In this document: positions 60,768-64,000 of the stretch, piece by piece
Layout of the letters: every line of letters begins with the position of its first letter
Position numbering within the stretch: position 1 is the first letter of the stretch
Assembly (NCBI GenBank): GCA_964451325.1
Contig: CAYVHO010000006.1
Span: 141,767 to 205,766 of the forward strand
Reading direction: 5' to 3'
DNA: 64,000 nucleotides
DNA from: JAADHI01 sp964451325
GTDB lineage: Bacteria > Nitrospirota > Nitrospiria > SBBL01 > JAADHI01
The notes under the pieces: generated by a model
What the model saw: only the letters and a program-made list of their open reading frames with translations
Database searches by the model: none
Told to the model about the DNA's origin: nothing
Translations under genes and position numbers: made by a program

Positions 60768-62204
60768 CTATTGCTGTGTCCGGTCTCTGCCGACTTTTTT
60801 CTCGCGTCGAGCCACACCCGTTTCGATGGCGGCTTTAGAAACCGCTTGTGCGACGACTTTCGCCACACGGCGGTTGAAAACCCCAGGAATGATGTAATCC
60901 TCAGAAAGCTCTTCTTCTCGTATCATCGACGCGATGGCGATGGCCGCCGCCAAATCCATTTCCCGATTTATTTCTGATGCACGCACATCTAATACCCCGC
61001 GGAAAATGCCGGGAAAGGCAAGCACGTTGTTGATTTGGTTGGGGTAGTCGGAACGACCCGTTGCCATGACCCGTGTAATATCGGTGGCATCTTCCGGCAT
61101 GATTTCCGGTGTGGGATTGGCAAGCGCAAACACAATGGGATCGCGGGCCATATTTTTGATCCCTTTTCGGCTTAGAGCGCCTGGCCCGGAAACGCCGATA
61201 AAAACATCCGCACCTTTGAGTGCATCCTCTAAGGTGCCTTTTTCTTTTTGGGTATTGCTCATCTTTGCATATTCCCGTTTAATCGCGTTCATACTCTTAC
61301 GACGTCCCGCGTAGATAATGCCATCTCTGTCGCAGCCGATTAAGGTTTTTATGCCGTGATCAAGCAGGATTTTGCTGATGGCAACACCCGCCGCACCGAT
61401 GCCATTGACAACGACTTTTAAGTCACTTGTTTTTTTCTTCACCACTTTTACCGCATTGATCAGAGCAGCCAAGACGACGACAGCCGTGCCGTGCTGGTCA
61501 TCATGAAAAACAGGTATTTTCATCCGTTTTTTGAGTTGGGCTTCGATTTCAAAACATCGTGGGGAAGAGATATCTTCTAAATTGACTCCGCCAAAACCCG
61601 GAGAAATGGCTTCTATTATTTTGATTATTTCGTCCGTCTTTTGCGTATTAAGGCAAATAGGGTAGGCATCCACGCCGCCAAATTCTTTAAAAAGCATAGC
61701 CTTGCCTTCCATGACGGGCATGGCGGCTTCTGGTCCGATATTGCCGAGCCCCAGCACGGCCGAGCCATCCGTCACAATCAGGACACTGTTTTTTTTAATC
61801 GTAAGGGAAAAGGCTTTGTTTTTATCTTCATGAATCGCCATGCAAACACGGGCCACACCGGGTGTGTAGGCACGAGAAAGGTCGTCTCGTGTTTTTAAAG
61901 GGATGCGATTTTTGATTTCGATTTTCCCTCCCAAATGTAGCAGGAAGGTGCGGTCCGAGCGATGCAAGAGGGTAACATCAGGGAGTTTTTTGAGGGCTGC
62001 TTCAATCTTCTTTAAATGGGTATCGTCGTGTGTTCTAAAGGTCAGATCTCGCAAAATCATGCCGTCTTCTGTATTCACGATGTCGATGGCATCAATGTCT
62101 CCGCCCATTTTTCCGACGGCAGAAGTGATGTCGCCGAGCATGCCAATTTTATTGGGAAACTTGAGCCGAAGGGTCACGCTTCTGCTTGCACTAAGCTGTT
62201 TCAT
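60768..62204 (-). CDS. ACT-domain NAD(P)-dependent malic enzyme
   Basis: A 478-residue malic enzyme with an N-terminal ACT domain (about residues 5-80, LRLKFPNKIGMLGDITSAVG) fused to the catalytic part: SRAYTPGVARV with the catalytic Tyr, VLGLGNIGPEAAMPVMEGKA, FHDDQHGTA (metal Asp pair) and the NAD-binding VVVNGIGAAGVA. It decarboxylates malate to pyruvate; ACT suggests amino-acid control. ATG 62204 has GGAG 6 nt upstream; ATG 62216 is also in frame. Its start overlaps the end of ogt, so the two genes are coupled. Confidence 0.94.
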   Translation of the reverse strand: MKQLSASRSVTLRLKFPNKIGMLGDITSAVGKMGGDIDAIDIVNTEDGMILRDLTFRTHDDTHLKKIEAALKKLPDVTLLHRSDRTFLLHLGGKIEIKNRIPLKTRDDLSRAYTPGVARVCMAIHEDKNKAFSLTIKKNSVLIVTDGSAVLGLGNIGPEAAMPVMEGKAMLFKEFGGVDAYPICLNTQKTDEIIKIIEAISPGFGGVNLEDISSPRCFEIEAQLKKRMKIPVFHDDQHGTAVVVLAALINAVKVVKKKTSDLKVVVNGIGAAGVAISKILLDHGIKTLIGCDRDGIIYAGRRKSMNAIKREYAKMSNTQKEKGTLEDALKGADVFIGVSGPGALSRKGIKNMARDPIVFALANPTPEIMPEDATDITRVMATGRSDYPNQINNVLAFPGIFRGVLDVRASEINREMDLAAAIAIASMIREEELSEDYIIPGVFNRRVAKVVAQAVSKAAIETGVARREKKVGRDRTQQ

Positions 62205-62769
62205 TTGATTCTCCATCCCCCAAAAAATGATATGAAAGTAGGCCTTTTTTTGGAACGACCCCTTCCAAGGCTAATAACTCCTTTTTGATCGAAATCCCTC
62301 CGGTATATCCCCCCAATTTTCCGTTTTGGCATACGACGCGGTGACAGGGGATAATGACAGGAATGGGATTTTTCCCACAGGCATTTCCGATTGCACGGCC
62401 TGCCCGTTTGATGCCGATTTGATCTCCAATCCATTGATAGCTGCGCACCGAGCCATAAGGAATTTTAAGCAGGGTCTGCCAGACCTTTTGTTGGAAAGGG
62501 GTGCCTTCTAAAAAGGAGATTGGCGCGTCAAAGCGGATGGTTTCTCCAGAAAAATAACGCACCAGGGGGCCACGCCAGCGAGACATTTGATTTAATTTTT
62601 TTGTGGGCCTCAGTCCTGTCCTGCGTGTAATTTCAGTAAGAAAGGCATCTTCCTCTTTTTCTCTAATGAGGTAAGCAAGACCCGCTTCGCCCGTAACAAG
62701 CCAAAGTGGGCCCAGTGGCGATTCAAAACAGTCGTAGAAGAGTTCGGAGGTGTGATTTTTGTTGTTCAT
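62191..62769 (-). CDS. ogt: methylated-DNA-protein-cysteine methyltransferase
   Basis: A 192-residue O6-alkylguanine repair protein. The N-terminal RNase H-like domain starts LFYDCFESPLGPLWLV, and the C-terminal domain has GTPFQQKVWQTLLKIPYGSV and the methyl-acceptor Cys in VIIPCHRVV. It accepts alkyl groups from DNA irreversibly. The frame stays open upstream into a MITE, but ATG 62769 gives the family N-terminus. It is the first gene of a unit with the malic enzyme. Confidence 0.93.
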   Translation of the reverse strand: MNNKNHTSELFYDCFESPLGPLWLVTGEAGLAYLIREKEEDAFLTEITRRTGLRPTKKLNQMSRWRGPLVRYFSGETIRFDAPISFLEGTPFQQKVWQTLLKIPYGSVRSYQWIGDQIGIKRAGRAIGNACGKNPIPVIIPCHRVVCQNGKLGGYTGGISIKKELLALEGVVPKKGLLSYHFLGDGESNETA

Positions 62770-62824
62770 CAGAGGGTTGGCATTCCCTTTGGCCGGGTCT
62801 TTTTTTGCGATGAAATCGTATTTA

Positions 62825-62985
62825 GGAGTCTGTCGGAGAAATAAAGATCTACTCGTATGATGGCAAATAGGCCCATTTTTCAGATCATTTTCGTTACATA
62901 GCGGGGCTATTTGCCTCAAATCATCTAAAAACTTGTCTCTATTTTCCACTCATCTCGCTACGACTCTATTTCTCAGACAGGCTCC
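62825..62985. mobile_element. 161-bp MITE, copy 2
   Basis: Inverted ends GGAGTCTGTCGGAGAAATA (from 62825) and TATTTCTCAGACAGGCTCC (to 62985). It has exactly the length of the copy at 13301-13461 and shares its terminal core and an internal CCATTTTT-N-GATCATT block at the same offset (about 48 nt). The left flank is TA; the right flank is CA. It sits 56 bp upstream of ogt, in the promoter region. The rest of the gap 62770-63126 shows only the tRNA promoter. Confidence 0.8.
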
Positions 62986-63092
62986 CAAGCCAAGGATATC
63001 ATATTGTTTTAAAAAAGGGTGGATGCCCATATATTGTGTTCTACACTAGGGATATTTTGTCCTAAATGAAGGTCTTATTTTATTCGTTTTAG

Positions 63093-63121
63093 TTGACTTC
63101 ATCCGGCCCGTTTGGTACATT
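63093..63121 (+). promoter_or_regulatory. initiator tRNA promoter
   Basis: TTGACT (63093-63098), 17 nt, TACATT (63116-63121), 5 nt before the tRNA. Confidence 0.65.
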
Positions 63122-63126
63122 CTCTC

Positions 63127-63203
<77 letters not shown>

Positions 63204-63222
63204 ACGCACTCATAAAATGATT

Positions 63223-63260
63223 GGGGTTACGGTTTGTAAAACTGTGACCCCTTTTTTTTT
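63223..63260 (+). terminator. intrinsic terminator of the initiator tRNA
   Basis: GGGGTTACGGTTT (63223-63235) pairs with AAACTGTGACCCC (to 63251), a 13-bp stem with two wobble pairs, followed by nine T. Confidence 0.93.
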
Positions 63261-63431
63261 GTTCTGTTTTTTCTCTGACCACCCTTGACAAAAATATTGA
63301 AAGCAAGCGTGCGTCGTTTGCATGCCGTCAGCGTTTCGCCGTCTTAAGATATGCGGTCCTTTAAGAAATGAAAATAGTTGTCGAATGTTCGAGGTGGAAC
63401 GTGTAAAACAAGGTATTGTTGGGGTAAAACC

Positions 63432-63962
63432 GTGTTAAAAGAACAGCAGATCGAAACAGGCCTAATCAATAAGCTACAAGATCTCAAATACACCTATCGC
63501 GAAGATATCCGCGACCGCGCATCACTTGAGCAAAACTTCCGTGAGAAGTTCGAGGCGCTGAACCGCGTCCATTTGACCGATTCAGAATTTGCCCGCTTGC
63601 GAGATGAAATCGTCAACGCCGATGTCTTCACCGCCGCCCTTACATTGCGGGAACGCAATACTTTCCAACGCGAAGACGGCACGCCACTTCAGTACACACT
63701 CGTTAATCTCAAAGACTGGTGCAAAAACGAATTTGAAATCATCAACCAGCTACGCATCAACACCGACAACAGCCATCACCCTTACGATGTCATTTTGCTG
63801 ATCAATGGCGTACCCGTGGTGCAAATAGAACTCAAAACACTGGAAGTGACCCCGCGCCGGGCCATGGAGCAAATTGTTGAATACAAAAACGACCCCGGCA
63901 ATGGTTACACCAATACACTGCTGTGTTTTATGCAGTTATTTATCGTAATTAGGGCTTGCTGA
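63432..63962 (+). pseudogene. hsdR: type I restriction HsdR, 5' fragment
   Basis: About 172 residues matching the N-terminus of HsdR, the endonuclease/translocase of type I systems: LKEQQIETGLINKLQDLKYT, NREKFEAL-type helix, TLVNLKDWCKNEFEIINQL, and the nuclease core HPYDVILLINGVPVVQIELK with Asp and ExK. It continues to CFMQLFIV and then leaves the family sequence for IRAC and a stop, so the ATPase part is lost. GTG 63432 starts the family sequence after GGGG. hsdM and hsdS are not in the window. The cause is probably an insertion at about 63948. Confidence 0.82.
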
Positions 63963-64000
63963 AAGAGTCATAAGTTAATGATTTTAAAAAGGTTTATTCT
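63950..64000. mobile_element. possible insertion-sequence end disrupting hsdR
   Basis: At the point where hsdR similarity stops, the sequence becomes A/T-rich and starts with AGGGCTTGCTGAAAGAGTC, similar to the ends of some transposable elements. The window ends before any transposase gene is visible, so this is inferred mainly from the abrupt loss of hsdR sequence. Confidence 0.4.

Noticed and set aside
62770..62949. 60-residue N-terminal extension of Ogt
   Set aside because: The extra codons lie in the MITE and have no counterpart in the family.

Overview
The window reads as a chromosomal stretch of a Gram-negative bacterium. It encodes several outer-membrane beta-barrels with Sec signal peptides, lipoproteins with lipoboxes, an RND exporter, and a periplasmic metal-binding protein with its own ABC transporter. 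The gene mix (globin-coupled histidine kinase, GGDEF-EAL/FIST pair, Hanks-type kinase, HemQ, ACT-malic enzyme, His-type Thi4, RAYT and IS3 debris, type II TA pairs) fits deltaproteobacteria-like or related candidate lineages better than enterics; the exact taxon cannot be fixed from the sequence. Base composition is mid-40s percent GC by eye. Sigma70-type promoters (TTGACN, 17-nt spacer, NATAAT/TATGAT) are easy to see, and three of them sit only 6-9 nt before a start codon.

Layout. 1-800: secreted esterase. 1-3.2 kb: accessory islet with a FitAB/VapBC-like TA pair, a RAYT transposase remnant with its REP-like inverted repeats, a decayed IS3-family copy and an IS1182-type transposase fragment. 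3.2-5.4 kb: DUF5666 lipoprotein under a perfect consensus promoter with an operator-like palindrome, and a DCC thiol oxidoreductase. 5.5-8.5 kb: TPP riboswitch, thiC and thi4. 8.6-11.3 kb: PpiC, tRNA-Phe and a frameshifted LTA-synthase-like sulfatase-fold gene. 11.5-16.2 kb: histidine utilisation (hutI, small ORF, hutU, hutG; no hutH), interrupted by a 161-bp MITE. 16.3-18.9 kb: lytic transglycosylase, Smr protein and an atypical Nramp-fold transporter behind a hairpin-rich leader. 18.9-22.3 kb: GGDEF-EAL plus FIST sensor pair. 22.5-25.5 kb: YheT-like hydrolase, secreted unknown, small beta-barrel. 25.5-30.7 kb: minus-strand housekeeping run rsmD-coaD-aminotransferase-fmdB-serS-tRNA-Ser, and divergent trpS. 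30.7-35.9 kb: envelope block with a GT5 glycogen-synthase-like enzyme, a beta-barrel and two tandem SUMF1-like lipoproteins. 35.8-38.4 kb: globin-coupled histidine kinase with two response regulators. 38.9-42 kb: RND permease. 42.2-46.7 kb: pcm, cysS, rlmB, small proteins and a hydrolase. 46.8-48.3 kb: membrane Ser/Thr kinase. 48.4-51.9 kb: tight operon hemQ-trxB-M24 peptidase-folE. 52.8-54.3 kb: livG-livF without permeases. 54.3-55.6 kb: second accessory islet with a RelBE-like pair. 55.7-58.2 kb: gcvT-gcvPA without gcvH or gcvPB. 58.2-60.7 kb: zinc/manganese ABC transporter. 60.8-62.8 kb: ogt and ACT-domain malic enzyme, with the second 161-bp MITE just upstream. 63.1-64 kb: initiator tRNA with terminator, then an hsdR 5' fragment cut off by what looks like an IS end.

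The genes point to a heterotroph that can degrade histidine and glycine, makes thiamin with a sulfide-dependent thiazole synthase and haem via the coproporphyrin route, senses O2/NO-type ligands through a haem globin kinase, and carries a modest load of decayed mobile DNA. The observations I rate highest are the two equal-length MITEs, the hairpin-rich leader before a motif-less Nramp homologue, the globin kinase whose best ribosome site is out of frame by one homopolymer base, the leaderless promoters, and the RAYT/REP remnant. I did not find a complete new defence or mobile system.
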